From assembly GCF_004367585.1 (NCBI RefSeq), contig NZ_CP038015.1, positions 2,672,001 to 2,736,000 of the forward strand: a stretch of 64,000 nt of DNA, given 5' to 3'. Below, in pieces: positions 55,273 to 63,437 of this stretch (positions are counted from its first letter, which is position 1; every line of letters starts with the position of its first letter). The translations under genes were made by a program, and so were the position numbers. The notes beneath the pieces are model-generated. The model searched no databases, was not told the origin of the DNA, and worked only from the letters and a program-made list of their open reading frames with translations. The DNA comes from Paenisporosarcina antarctica (lineage in GTDB: Bacteria; Bacillota; Bacilli; Bacillales_A; Planococcaceae).

Positions 55273-55463
55273 GGTTTCCGGCTCGCTATGGACGGCATAT
55301 CTTCTGCAGAATAACCCTAGAAAGTAAAAAGAATCTTCCGGCGGGTTTGCGTCCGTCGCTCGCCTATAACCTAAACATTCATAGGTCTTTGATTTCGATT
55401 TAATTAGTGAGTGGACACTTACTGCTTAGAAAGGAAGCCGCCGAAGATGCAATTTCGGCTGCT
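55273..55463 (+). repeat. Family A repeat A15, hairpin 1 deleted
   Basis: Left box GGTTTCCGGCTCGC to ATAACCCTAG, then AAAAAGAATCTTCCGGCGGG: the 5' arm word AATCT is fused to the middle-box AATCTT with loss of the central palindrome. Hairpin 2 at 55436-55463 is retained (AGCCGCCGAA / TTCGGCTGCT). Confidence 0.85.
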
Positions 55464-55642
55464 TGTTGCTATTCACGAGCGCGTCTATATTAATGTGTTA
55501 GTAAATTTTATTTTCATGGAAGTTGAAGAAAATTTCTTGGCTCTTATCGTCATCTTAAAACGAAAATGAACACTAATGGAAAGAGTGAATTTTTATCATA
55601 AAAGGTGATATAATTTTAAAAACTGATTATGGGAGGTAAGTC

Positions 55643-55924
55643 ATGGAAAATGAAAAATGTGATTTGAAACACCCAAACAGTGTCAAGGAAAAGAAACTGG
55701 AAGTAATCGATGGCTACACGATCAAGTACCACGCAAAAGGAAAAACAATATGGTCAAAGGGAAAAATGATTGACGATAAGCCAGCTGGCTATTGGGAATG
55801 GTATCGTATCGATGGAACAATAAAGCGTTCTGGGTATTTTGAAATGGGCGAACCTATTGGTGAATGGATTACTTATGACAGCAAAGGGGAAAAATACAAA
55901 ACTACCAATCGTGATAAAGATTAA
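55643..55924 (+). CDS. YwqK-like (MORN-variant) protein, 93 aa
   Basis: This short protein has MORN-like repeats: IKYHAKGKTIWSKGKMID, PAGYWEWYRIDGTIKRSGYF and PIGEWITYDSKGEKYK. Such YwqK-type repeats occur in proteins of unknown or toxin-antitoxin-linked function. The start has GGGAGG 8 nt upstream. It stands alone with no obvious toxin partner, so no system should be inferred. Confidence 0.75.
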   Translation: MENEKCDLKHPNSVKEKKLEVIDGYTIKYHAKGKTIWSKGKMIDDKPAGYWEWYRIDGTIKRSGYFEMGEPIGEWITYDSKGEKYKTTNRDKD

Positions 55925-56210
55925 AATGACAGGGTCGATTCTATTGCTTATCCATTGCGGAATAAGCTTTTAAGAATTTTAGAAAAAGATAAAAATCATT
56001 TCTCATTACAAAAAATATTGACAAAAGCGTAAATATCTTAATAACTTATGCATCTCCCCAGCTACCCACCTATGAAGCACAAAACCAACTCTACACGACA
56101 GAGGATGAAAATGAGTGCAGAACAGAATTGAATTTTCATGGGAGTGGAATTTTCTTTTCCTAAACGAATAGCCTATTTTCAACCAATTTTACAGGTCACT
56201 GCAATGTAAA

Positions 56211-56255
56211 CGTCAAATAATGCCCACCTATTTGATAGGTGGGCATTATTTGACG
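56211..56255. repeat. Perfect 21-bp-arm palindrome
   Basis: CGTCAAATAATGCCCACCTA and its reverse complement pair without mismatch around a TTG centre (21 bp per arm), with further TAAACG / CGTTTA words just outside. A decayed relative lies at 58327-58366. Confidence 0.85.
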
Positions 56256-56374
56256 CTTACGTTTAAGTTAAGGAGTTAATTTTAATTAGAAATACTAGAT
56301 TGGTTAAACTCAGTGGTCATTTTAAATCAGAGTTTATATAAAGGTTAATAAAAATATAGGTAACGTCAGGTAAT

Positions 56375-56407
56375 ATGATCTTGTAACTTTAAAAATTACA
56401 AGATCAT
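56375..56407. other. 12-bp-arm hairpin downstream of coat cluster
   Basis: ATGATCTTGTAA and TTACAAGATCAT are perfect arms around CTTTAAAAA, 139 nt beyond the last small ORF of the coat cluster. It may be a terminator, although the T-run is poor. Confidence 0.45.
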
Positions 56408-56545
56408 AAAAATCTCTATTTTATATGTTCTGTAAATAAAATGTCGATATACCTTTAAAAAAAATTTTTTTAAAAAATATCTCGCATGCTTACATTAAGC
56501 GACAAAATGGATTTCATCTACGGCTACATGTCCAGAGTGAAATCC

Positions 56546-56698
56546 TTATTCAATGATTCTATCGATTCGGTCTGTTTTATTAGCTTCTTCTAATTTTGAG
56601 ATAGAACGTTTAAGATGGAAATTTTTAGATATATCCCCCATAAATCGTTTGTTATTTTTCCGCAGTTGTTCGACCTTATTTTGGCTCATATTATCCAT
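56546..56698 (-). CDS. Small basic protein next to CotX genes, 50 aa
   Basis: Frame begins MDNMSQNKVEQLRKNNKRFM and ends EEANKTDRIDRIIE. It is highly charged, with coiled-coil-like spacing, and starts 33 nt after the second CotX-like gene, so it probably belongs to that transcript. No family is recognised. The ribosome site (GAGACGGAA) is weak and the frame is open to 56728, so the start is uncertain. Confidence 0.5.
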   Translation of the reverse strand: MDNMSQNKVEQLRKNNKRFMGDISKNFHLKRSISKLEEANKTDRIDRIIE

Positions 56699-56731
56699 GT
56701 GTTTCCGTCTCTTTCTCGTCCTATTCAAATA

Positions 56732-57160
56732 TTACAAAATATCTAATTTGGCTATTATTGCTACAAGGATTTGAAGTAAAGCTTGAATGTTCACTGACAA
56801 ATCAGTGTCAGTCGTTGTTACTCTTACATTTTTGGATCCCTCAATAATGGTTTTTTGTACATTTCTTTGTCTACTTTTGGTAAATTGCTTGAATTCTTGA
56901 ACCACTGCTCTACCTTGATCTGAATCACCGATAGTAGCGGTAATAACAGCTACTATCGCTGCCTGAATTCCTAGTTGCAAAGAGATTGCTGCTTGTGTAT
57001 CTGTCGTGTTTACATCAACCCCTTCTGAGTTCCTAACGATAATTACCTCTAAGGATTTCTGCTCAATTGACGCAACCTGTTTAGCTTCTTGCAGAACATT
57101 CGCATCGTTACTTCTAGAATCACAATGATCCAATGCTTTCCACTCATTTCTTTTGTCCAT
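56732..57160 (-). CDS. Spore coat protein X/V domain protein (second copy)
   Basis: This 142-aa protein has the CotX/CotV domain twice: VNTTDTQAAISLQLGIQAAI and VRVTTTDTDLSVNIQALLQI, joined by the TIGDSDQGRAVVQEFKQ segment. CotX family members form the insoluble outer coat or crust of Bacillus spores. ATG 57160 is preferred over GTG 57169, which overlaps the AGAGGTGA ribosome site. It follows its paralogue by 39 nt and is probably made in the mother cell late in sporulation. Confidence 0.88.
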   Translation of the reverse strand: MDKRNEWKALDHCDSRSNDANVLQEAKQVASIEQKSLEVIIVRNSEGVDVNTTDTQAAISLQLGIQAAIVAVITATIGDSDQGRAVVQEFKQFTKSRQRNVQKTIIEGSKNVRVTTTDTDLSVNIQALLQILVAIIAKLDIL

Positions 57161-57199
57161 ATTGTTCACCTCTTTTCGTTTTATATTAAAGAACGTTGA

Positions 57200-57640
57200 T
57201 TAAAGAACATCTAATGTGACGACTAATGCTAGCAACACTTGAAGCATTGCTTGAATATTAATCGCTAAGTCTGTATCAGTAGTTGTGATATTAACGTCTT
57301 TTGAATTTTCAATATAGATTTTCTGTTTGTTCGTTTGCTCAGAATCGAAATTCTGTAAAAGTTCTTGTGCTACAGTTTGACCTCGGTCAGAATCACCGAT
57401 CGTGATGCTAATAACTAAAGCAATGGCTAGCTGCAAGCCCACTTGAAGAGAAACTGCTGCTTGAGTATCTGTCGTCTGGACTATTATGTTGCATGAATCT
57501 TTAATCCATATTAATTCGTCAGATTCTTGATCTATAGTTGAAACCTGGTCGGCGTCTTGCGTTACTACTGCATCATGATCTTGATAGTTTCCATACTTAT
57601 TACACTTTTGGGCATTTGATTTACTATTATAATTTGACAT
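57200..57640 (-). CDS. Spore coat protein X/V domain protein (first copy)
   Basis: This 146-aa paralogue of the next gene has VQTTDTQAAVSLQVGLQLAI, SITIGDSDRGQTVAQELLQ and VNITTTDTDLAINIQAMLQV. Its N-terminus (SNYNSKSNAQKCNKYGNYQD) is polar. ATG 57640 is chosen because AAAGGAGGTG lies 5 nt upstream; the frame extends to 57679. The pair arose by tandem duplication. It presumably uses a late sporulation promoter, which I could not define. Confidence 0.9.
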   Translation of the reverse strand: MSNYNSKSNAQKCNKYGNYQDHDAVVTQDADQVSTIDQESDELIWIKDSCNIIVQTTDTQAAVSLQVGLQLAIALVISITIGDSDRGQTVAQELLQNFDSEQTNKQKIYIENSKDVNITTTDTDLAINIQAMLQVLLALVVTLDVL

Positions 57641-57969
57641 ATTTACACCTCCTTTTTTATCATATTTCAATATACGCAATTGCTAGTCTATTAGGAACGG
57701 CAAAGCATATTTTCCAAAACAAAAAAAGTACACAGGCATTTTAGAGTAAAGATATTCTTCGAATCCTTTTATTAATAGTGCTCAATAGTAAGGACAATCA
57801 TTAAAAAGACTCTGTGATTAATAGGTTCCGTATTTCTCTTGGGCACTAAGCAAGAAATAGTTCGATCTAATACGTTTTTCACATGTAGATTTGTCTCTAG
57901 ACATTAGCTTTATTTTTCTATTAAACGTTCCATTCATTAATTCTGTAGGGATATTGAAAAGTCCATAGA
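57641..57969. other. Intergenic between coat genes
   Basis: Plain AT-rich sequence containing the promoter region of the CotX pair on its left. A GCGTATATTG word near 57672 resembles a mother-cell sigma -10 only loosely. No gene seen. Confidence 0.35.
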
Positions 57970-58016
57970 AAAACCCCGAATCAGGAACTTTATTAAAAGT
58001 TTCCGAGATTCGGGGT
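57970..58016 (-). terminator. Terminator of CotW-like gene
   Basis: On the minus strand ACCCCGAATC and GATTCGGGGT form the stem, with GGAAACTTTT..AAAGTTCC inside it, followed by TTTTTC. It lies 9 nt after the stop codon. Confidence 0.85.
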
Positions 58017-58024
58017 ACAGTTCA

Positions 58025-58228
58025 TTATTGATTGGGCTTTTGTTTAACAAATGCGTCCACTTGCAGGCTCAGCTCTTCTACCAATTCTTTAATTGCCTGT
58101 TTTTGTTCATCTAATAGCTTTCCCTTTAAGCTCTCTACGTCGATACCATTTTTTCGAAAGGCATTGCTCACTAGCAAATCAACGACCTTATTAGAAATTA
58201 TCTCTGGCTTTTCAGGTAAATTACTCAT
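58025..58228 (-). CDS. CotW-like small spore coat protein
   Basis: This 67-aa protein contains LLVSNAFRKNGIDVESLKGK, then LDEQKQAIKELVEELSLQVD, resembling the N-terminal part of B. subtilis CotW. CotW is encoded in the cotVWXYZ cluster, and CotX-like genes are 400 nt away, which supports the call. ATG 58228 is chosen since AGGAGGG lies 6 nt upstream of it and abuts the earlier ATG (58234). It has its own terminator. Confidence 0.7.
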   Translation of the reverse strand: MSNLPEKPEIISNKVVDLLVSNAFRKNGIDVESLKGKLLDEQKQAIKELVEELSLQVDAFVKQKPNQ

Positions 58229-58710
58229 ATACATCCCTCCTATTCTTGAAATCTATTTTCATATCAGCATATGCAACTATCTGCCAAGAGGCAACTGCGC
58301 GTATCACGCACCCGACTGAAAAGTAAGCGTTAAATAATGCATACCTATCAAATAGATGGGCATTTAAAGTATTGTTAAGTATTCTTTTTGATGTGGCTGG
58401 CATCTGGTATGGTCGATGACTAAGGAAGTAGCCCACGTCAAATCCAGCCGGTTCTTCAACTAAACCACCCCTTACGAAAACACCCCTTTACCATCCATTC
58501 ATCACAATACCAGTGCTGCACCACAGAGGATGAAAATTCCAATTTTAATTTTTATGAGAGTTGAACAAGCAACTGGATGCTCCGCTATAAAACTCCGATT
58601 TTGCTCAGATTGGTACACTCTCCAAAATAATCGCCATTACGTTCTTGACCAAGAAACTTGATGTCCCATATAGATTCACCTACTCAACTGGATTGTATAG
58701 GTTATTCAAA
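58229..58710. other. Intergenic with decayed repeats
   Basis: A degraded palindrome (58327-58366, AATAATGC..ACCTATCAAATAG) related to 56211-56255 is followed by family C words (CCAGCCGGTTCTTCAACTAA near 58450; GCAACTGGATGCTCCG near 58569). ACAGAGGATGAAAAT near 58515 recurs at 56098. No gene seen. Confidence 0.5.
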
Positions 58711-58745
58711 GTAGGTTGACATAACATCATGATTTGGAAGTATTT
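58711..58745. repeat. Family C motif, copy 4
   Basis: GTAGGTTGACATAACATCAT then GATTTGGAAGTATT, matching copies at 47347 and 48396. Confidence 0.5.
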
Positions 58746-58845
58746 ATCTTCGATTCTATTAGCGCTTTCATCTTATTTTCAAAATATTTGGCTTACATAA
58801 GCTTATTTTTTTTGAGCAAAATATATATTGAAGGTGGTCATAAAC

Positions 58846-59280
58846 ATGAAAAAATATATAATTGTTCCCTCTTTTTTAGTGTTATTTTTAATGACTTCAA
58901 TACCATCACATGCCGAACCAAATTATTATCAGCCAGCTGAAGAGTCTAAAGAAGAACTAATGATGGATTTATTTTTATCATTACTTTTACCAGATATTCA
59001 AAAGGCCGTTTCAAATTATTACTCTGATTTTCTTACTGAAAGTCCCATGGTGTACCCGTATCAAATAAACATATTAAAGATGGAAAGAACGAATGGATAT
59101 CGGGGGTTCATGTTTTTAGTAACCCTTGAAGTCACTCCCGTTGTCGGTCCACACAATCCCGTCGGAAAAGATCAATTAACATTTTCTATTACTCCAGGTA
59201 GAGTCACTCTTAAAAATTTTAAGCATATAGAAACTTACGAACTTCCTCCTAATTGGCAGGATATCAAGAAGAAAAAGTGA
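58846..59280 (+). CDS. Secreted DUF3888-like protein
   Basis: This 144-aa protein has a signal peptide (KKYIIVPSFLVLFLMTSIPS HA, cut near HA-EP). The mature part begins with acidic text, then LMMDLFLSLLLPDIQKAVSN, YYSDFLTESPMVYPYQINIL and FMFLVTLEVTPVVGPHNPVG, the pattern of the uncharacterised DUF3888 family of Bacillales. ATG 58846 has GAAGGTGG upstream; TTG 58828 overlaps that site. Function is unknown. Confidence 0.78.
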   Translation: MKKYIIVPSFLVLFLMTSIPSHAEPNYYQPAEESKEELMMDLFLSLLLPDIQKAVSNYYSDFLTESPMVYPYQINILKMERTNGYRGFMFLVTLEVTPVVGPHNPVGKDQLTFSITPGRVTLKNFKHIETYELPPNWQDIKKKK

Positions 59281-59311
59281 ACGGCATGTATGGTTTTGAA
59301 ACGCCTTTAGA

Positions 59312-59337
59312 TAGCCTCCATTATTGGGGGCTTTTTA
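59312..59337 (+). terminator. Terminator after DUF3888-like gene
   Basis: AGCCTCC and GGGGGCT arms around ATTATT followed by TTTTTAATT, 32 nt after the stop. Confidence 0.8.
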
Positions 59338-59562
59338 ATTCTTTATAGAAATCTCTTAAAACGGGATGATCAGTCCGTAAAACCTCAATTCAATATGGGA
59401 ACCAGATTGTACAGGACGAATAGTAAGAATAAAAGCACACTAGTACAGTTATTGAAGATGCACTAATTAAACTCCTGACCTTACTTGGTAATAATAATAC
59501 GATAGCAAAAATGGCTAGTACAAATTCAATTTCAACTTGATTTATTGACTACTTCCCAAACT

Positions 59563-59599
59563 GAAAAAACCAAAGGCGCGACAACGCCGATGGTTTTAG
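59563..59599 (-). terminator. Terminator overlapping end of DUF4030-like gene
   Basis: On the minus strand AAACCA..GGCG pairs with CGCC..TGGTTT and TTTTTT follows. It starts at the stop codon of the gene. Confidence 0.85.
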
Positions 59600-60504
59600 T
59601 TTAATTTCTTATTCTTTTTACCTCTTATTATGATCTCATAAGGTATTTCTTCGATTACTAATTCTTCTCTTTTAAGTTTAATTATCTCTTGTACATATTT
59701 TTCTATTTCATTTACTTTTTTATTGGAATTCCACCACTTGGATTTGTTCAAATCTGTTTTGATAATAATCTGTAAAGGTTCTGGGTGGAAGGAATAGGCA
59801 AAGCCTTTATATTCCTCAAACTTTTTATCTGTTTCCTCCCTTATGGAGGTGAAAATCGGATGCCATTTTTCATCTCTACTATCATTTTCACTTTTTCTAT
59901 TTACTTTAACATCAAAATATATAGTTGTTTTCGATGAAATTGCATCAGCTACAAGTTTACTGATTTCACCCTTCACTGCATTATAATATTCTTTTGTTCC
60001 TTCAATTCTTATCTCAATTAAAGATTTAGTTGGGTCAATACCCACAGAACTAAATTGATAATTTTTTTCATGTAATAATTCTGATGTTATTTTCAATGTT
60101 TCTTCTAAAAGCTCAGTTTGTTCTTTTTCTTCCCTACTCACTTCAACTGGTATATCTAAAATCTCGAATTTAACTTCGATATCATCTACCTTTATTTCCT
60201 TAGAAACATCATGTATTACTGATTTCATTACTTTTTCTTGATTAGCTAAAAACTCTTCATCCTTGACCAGAACTCTAAGCAAGCGTTCTTCATGAGTGTA
60301 ACTTATTGATGCTTCACCGTATCCGTTTTTTTGAAATTCCTGACTAACTTTAGTCAATAAAGCGTCTACCTTTTGGTGTTCTTTCTTGGTTTCTTCCATA
60401 CTTTCAGCTAATGGCTTTTCACTTTCATTAAAATTACTAATCAAAATAAAAAAGGTAATAATACAACCAACAGTCCCCAACAATATGAGCAACTTCTTGT
60501 TCAT
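59596..60504 (-). CDS. Membrane-anchored DUF4030-like protein
   Basis: This 302-aa protein has one N-terminal membrane helix (LLILLGTVGCIITFFILIS), then about 270 charged residues outside the membrane with two similar halves (YGEASISYTHEERLLRVLVK; FSSVGIDPTKSLIEIRIEG; FAYSFHPEPLQIIIKTDL). Each half resembles a small alpha/beta domain. It fits DUF4030-type proteins of Bacillus, though I hold this family name loosely. ATG 60504 is chosen since GGAGG lies 6 nt upstream; ATG 60510 abuts it. Confidence 0.7.
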   Translation of the reverse strand: MNKKLLILLGTVGCIITFFILISNFNESEKPLAESMEETKKEHQKVDALLTKVSQEFQKNGYGEASISYTHEERLLRVLVKDEEFLANQEKVMKSVIHDVSKEIKVDDIEVKFEILDIPVEVSREEKEQTELLEETLKITSELLHEKNYQFSSVGIDPTKSLIEIRIEGTKEYYNAVKGEISKLVADAISSKTTIYFDVKVNRKSENDSRDEKWHPIFTSIREETDKKFEEYKGFAYSFHPEPLQIIIKTDLNKSKWWNSNKKVNEIEKYVQEIIKLKREELVIEEIPYEIIIRGKKNKKLN

Positions 60505-60647
60505 TTTCATCCTCCAAAAAAAATGATTTATTTATCATTAGTATGCGTGTATAAACCTTTATACAACATATCTATTAATCAATCCATCAGTTTCTTTAGC
60601 TACTGAACTTTCTGCTATTTACCACATGCTTAAAATCGAACCGATGT

Positions 60648-60680
60648 AGGGTTTCCGGCTCGCTATGGACGGCGTAGATT
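60648..60680 (+). repeat. Family A fragment A16
   Basis: AGGGTTTCCGGCTCGC then TATGGACGGCGTAG, the left box only. The rest is replaced by GATTGCCGGGTTTCG and unrelated sequence. Confidence 0.7.
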
Positions 60681-60778
60681 GCCGGGTTTCGCATTCTACA
60701 CAGGTTGCAAAACCTTGTCTTGAAATCTAACTAACGTTTATTCAGTTCAATTTGGTCAATATCAAAATTATTGATTTA

Positions 60779-60803
60779 GAGGGTTATCTCACCCTCTTTT
60801 TAT
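60779..60803 (+). terminator. Terminator-like hairpin
   Basis: AGAGGGT and ACCCTCT around TATCTC followed by TTTTTAT on the plus strand. No plus-strand gene lies just upstream, so its role is unclear. Confidence 0.45.
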
Positions 60804-60980
60804 ACTCTGAGGACTTCTTCTTTGAAAGATTAGTAATCCTTCAATTTTTATTATTCATTTTGATTCTTTCTTTTATTTCCGACTCTTCTCGAACCCGAAC
60901 GATACTTTCGAGTTTGGGAGGTTATTGCAGTACTTAGTCAAAAGTTCTATTGAATTTTGCCGTCAAGTACTACGTTCCTT

Positions 60981-61313
60981 CTATTTTTTTAGTGCCTTAT
61001 CGACTTTTTGATTGACCGATTCTTGATAGAGATCAGCGTAAGTTTTTGAATCTTCAATGAGTGCATCGCAGAAAGCAGCAACGTCTGTTCCTGTTACTTC
61101 AAGCACACCTTTCCCAGCAGCTGCACCTTCTTCAAAGAAGCTGATAATTCCCGTGAGTAGTCCGATACCTTCGTTTAGCTCAACAGGACCGACTTTGAAG
61201 AGATATTTTTGGATCTCTTTATAGACAATTTGGTAATCTAGCGGAAGCGCTTTGACATGCGAAACATGGGCTCGCCATTCTTTTTTGCCTTCGATGATTT
61301 TTTTGATACTCAT
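60981..61313 (-). CDS. DUF1048 family protein
   Basis: This 110-aa helical protein reads SIKKIIEGKKEWRAHVSHVK, LPLDYQIVYKEIQKYLFKVG and VTGTDVAAFCDALIEDSKTY. DUF1048 proteins occur in Firmicutes beside PadR regulators and DrrAB-type ABC exporters; their biochemical role is not established. It overlaps the next DUF1048 gene by 4 nt (ATGA), so the two are coupled. It is the last gene of the operon. Confidence 0.9.
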   Translation of the reverse strand: MSIKKIIEGKKEWRAHVSHVKALPLDYQIVYKEIQKYLFKVGPVELNEGIGLLTGIISFFEEGAAAGKGVLEVTGTDVAAFCDALIEDSKTYADLYQESVNQKVDKALKK

Positions 61314-61663
61314 TTCAGTCCTCCTAATTTTCTTGCTACGTTCTTGTTAAGTTGGTCACGCCATTTATCTCTATAAGTTTTTGCGCCTTCGTCACCAACA
61401 AGCGCTTCGCAGAAGCCTTTGATATCATCTCCTAATACTTCTCCGACGCTTTGGCCGTCTGATGATGTAACTTCAAGCAGTTCAAGAGCGCTGTCAAGAA
61501 TCGGCATCAGATTACGACCGGTGAAATCTCCGTGAATCCACAGATTACTTGTAATTTCTTTCCAAGCAGTTTGATATTCAGTTGGCAAGACTATTGCTCG
61601 TGCTTCAAAACCTTTCATTTCTTTCGTCATATCGCTGCCGGTTATTCTTTCTAAAAAGTTCAT
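61310..61663 (-). CDS. DUF1048 family protein
   Basis: This 117-aa paralogue reads FLERITGSDMTKEMKGFEAR, VLPTEYQTAWKEITSNLWIH and VLGDDIKGFCEALVGDEGAK. It shares the common core (DYQ or YQ..WKEI, G.D...FC.AL) with the two other DUF1048 genes of this operon. AAAGGAGGAG precedes the ATG and begins in the stop of a decayed fourth copy. It is coupled to the following gene. Confidence 0.9.
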   Translation of the reverse strand: MNFLERITGSDMTKEMKGFEARAIVLPTEYQTAWKEITSNLWIHGDFTGRNLMPILDSALELLEVTSSDGQSVGEVLGDDIKGFCEALVGDEGAKTYRDKWRDQLNKNVARKLGGLK

Positions 61664-61677
61664 TGTAGTCTCCTCCT

Positions 61678-61800
61678 TTAAAATACTAAGCTGTTCAGCA
61701 AAGTTCTATTATTTAACTGCATCGTTAAGTTTATGACATTTCTTATCAACCCATCAATGACGAGAGCATCAAAGAAGACTGCTACGTCGTTGCCAGTTAC
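61678..61800 (-). pseudogene. Remnant of a fourth DUF1048 gene
   Basis: A 40-codon frame reads VTGNDVAVFFDALVIDGLIR and then NVINLTMQLNNRTLL before a stop. The start matches the DUF1048 C-terminal core VTGTDVAAFCDALI. It lies between the ABC permease stop and the next DUF1048 gene and has no start codon or N-terminal two thirds. Confidence 0.8.
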
Positions 61801-62546
61801 CCTAACTGGCGTTTAAATGCTTTGCTTGCGAAGAAGTACGCGAATATCATGATGCCGACGCACCAGCCAAGTGCGATCCAGATATCGTTGCCAACAGACC
61901 CTTCATACAAGAGGGCACGAATAGCATTCACGATTGAAGTGACAGGCTGGTTCTCTGCGAACACACGGACAATTTTAGGCATGGTTTCGGTTGGGACAAA
62001 AGCCGAACTGATAAATGGCAGGAAAATCAGCGGGTACGAGTAGGCTGTCGCCCCTTCCATAGACTTGGCTGTCAATCCGGGAATGACCGCCAACCATGTC
62101 AGCGCCAGCGTAAACAGACCGAGTATCCCAGCTACCGCGAACCAATCCATGAGATTTGCGCTTGAACGGAAGCCCATCAATAGTGCGACCAGGATAACCA
62201 CCACGAGAGTCAGCGCATTGGAAACAAGCGAGGTCAACACGTGAGCCCATAATACCGATGAGCGCTTGATTGGCATGGTAATGAAACGGGCCATCAGTCC
62301 ACTATTTACATCCGTAAACAGCCGCACGGAAGTGTAAGCGACGCCGGATGCGATAGCAATCAGCAAAATTCCTGGTAATAAATAATTGACGTAGTTGTCC
62401 GTGCCTGTATCTATGGCGCCTCCAAATACATAGACAAACAGCAACATCATCATAATCGGCGTAATTGCCACCGTGATAATCGTATCCGGGCTGCGCATGA
62501 TGTTGCGCATTAAACGCCCTAGTAATACCCCTGTTTTACTGTTCAT
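61797..62546 (-). CDS. ABC-2 type transporter permease (DrrB-like)
   Basis: This 249-aa membrane permease with six hydrophobic segments has IITVAITPIMMMLLFVYVFG, a motif of ABC-2 exporters of the daunorubicin/DrrB type, then YLLPGILLIAIASGVAY, LTWLAVIPGLTAKS and LPFISSAFVPTETMP. It forms the channel for the ATPase encoded immediately upstream (adjacent codons). The substrate may be a drug or toxic lipid-like compound. Base use is visibly GC-richer than in most of the window. Confidence 0.92.
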   Translation of the reverse strand: MNSKTGVLLGRLMRNIMRSPDTIITVAITPIMMMLLFVYVFGGAIDTGTDNYVNYLLPGILLIAIASGVAYTSVRLFTDVNSGLMARFITMPIKRSSVLWAHVLTSLVSNALTLVVVILVALLMGFRSSANLMDWFAVAGILGLFTLALTWLAVIPGLTAKSMEGATAYSYPLIFLPFISSAFVPTETMPKIVRVFAENQPVTSIVNAIRALLYEGSVGNDIWIALGWCVGIMIFAYFFASKAFKRQLG

Positions 62547-63308
62547 TTATATCTCCTCCTTTGTGCCGATGATCGCGAGGAAAATTTCCTCCAATGTCGG
62601 CTGCTTCTCAATGTACTCCACTTTTGCTGGTGGGAACATCTCTTTAAGTTCGGTAAGGGTACCGGTTGTGATGATTTTTCCTCCATGCAGAATGGCGATA
62701 CGGTCCGCCAGTTGTTCGGCTTCCACCAGATACTGAGTCGTCAGCAAGATGGTCGTGCCGCCGCCGGCAAGCTCCTTGACAGTATCCCAGACTTCAATCC
62801 GTGCTTCGGGATCAAGCCCTGTCGTCGGTTCGTCAAGAAAAATGACCGCTGGCGTCCCTATTAGGCTCATGGCGATGTCAAGCCGGCGCTTCATCCCACC
62901 GGAATACTGGTCCGCTCTGAGGTTAGCCGCATCGGTCAAGCTGAATTTTGCAAGCAGATTGTCAACGACTCGAGCGGGATTGGAAACTCCCCGCAACTTG
63001 GCGATCATCATCAGGTTTTCCCGCCCGGTGTGCATGCCGTCTAAGGCTGCGAACTGCCCTGTCAGGCTGATGCTCTGGCGAACATGATCCGGTTGACGCT
63101 GGACGTCAAAGCCGCAAATACCTACTTCGCCGCCATCGGGCTTCATCAGCGTCGAGAGGATGTTGACCGTCGTCGTCTTGCCCGATCCATTTGAGCCCAG
63201 CAGTGCGAAAATTTCGCCACGCCGCACCTCAAAATCCACCCCCTTTAAGACTTCCTTGTCTTTAAAGGATTTTTTTAACCCTTTTACTGAAATCACTGCA
63301 TTACTCAT
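62547..63308 (-). CDS. ABC transporter ATP-binding protein (DrrA-like)
   Basis: This 253-aa ATPase has Walker A (GSNGSGKTTTVNIL), Q-loop (ISLTGQFAALDGMHTGRENL), signature (YSGGMKRRLDIAMSL), Walker B (VIFLDEPTTGLDPEARI) and the H-loop region changed to TTQYLVEAEQL, in which the usual histidine is Gln, as is common in DrrA-like proteins. It energises the permease that follows. GC-rich codons suggest horizontal origin of the operon. Confidence 0.94.
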   Translation of the reverse strand: MSNAVISVKGLKKSFKDKEVLKGVDFEVRRGEIFALLGSNGSGKTTTVNILSTLMKPDGGEVGICGFDVQRQPDHVRQSISLTGQFAALDGMHTGRENLMMIAKLRGVSNPARVVDNLLAKFSLTDAANLRADQYSGGMKRRLDIAMSLIGTPAVIFLDEPTTGLDPEARIEVWDTVKELAGGGTTILLTTQYLVEAEQLADRIAILHGGKIITTGTLTELKEMFPPAKVEYIEKQPTLEEIFLAIIGTKEEI

Positions 63309-63437
63309 ATTTTTTTCCTCCTTATACTCTTCTATTTAGTCTGACTGATAATAAGTACAACTTACTACCGTGTTAAAAAAATAACTGATTAGCGAAGGTG
63401 GCAATTCACCTTTGTAACACTTATTCAGTCGTATTAT

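Noticed and set aside
55643..55924. YwqK-like protein as antitoxin of a toxin-antitoxin pair
   Set aside because: No partner gene nearby; family name alone is not evidence.
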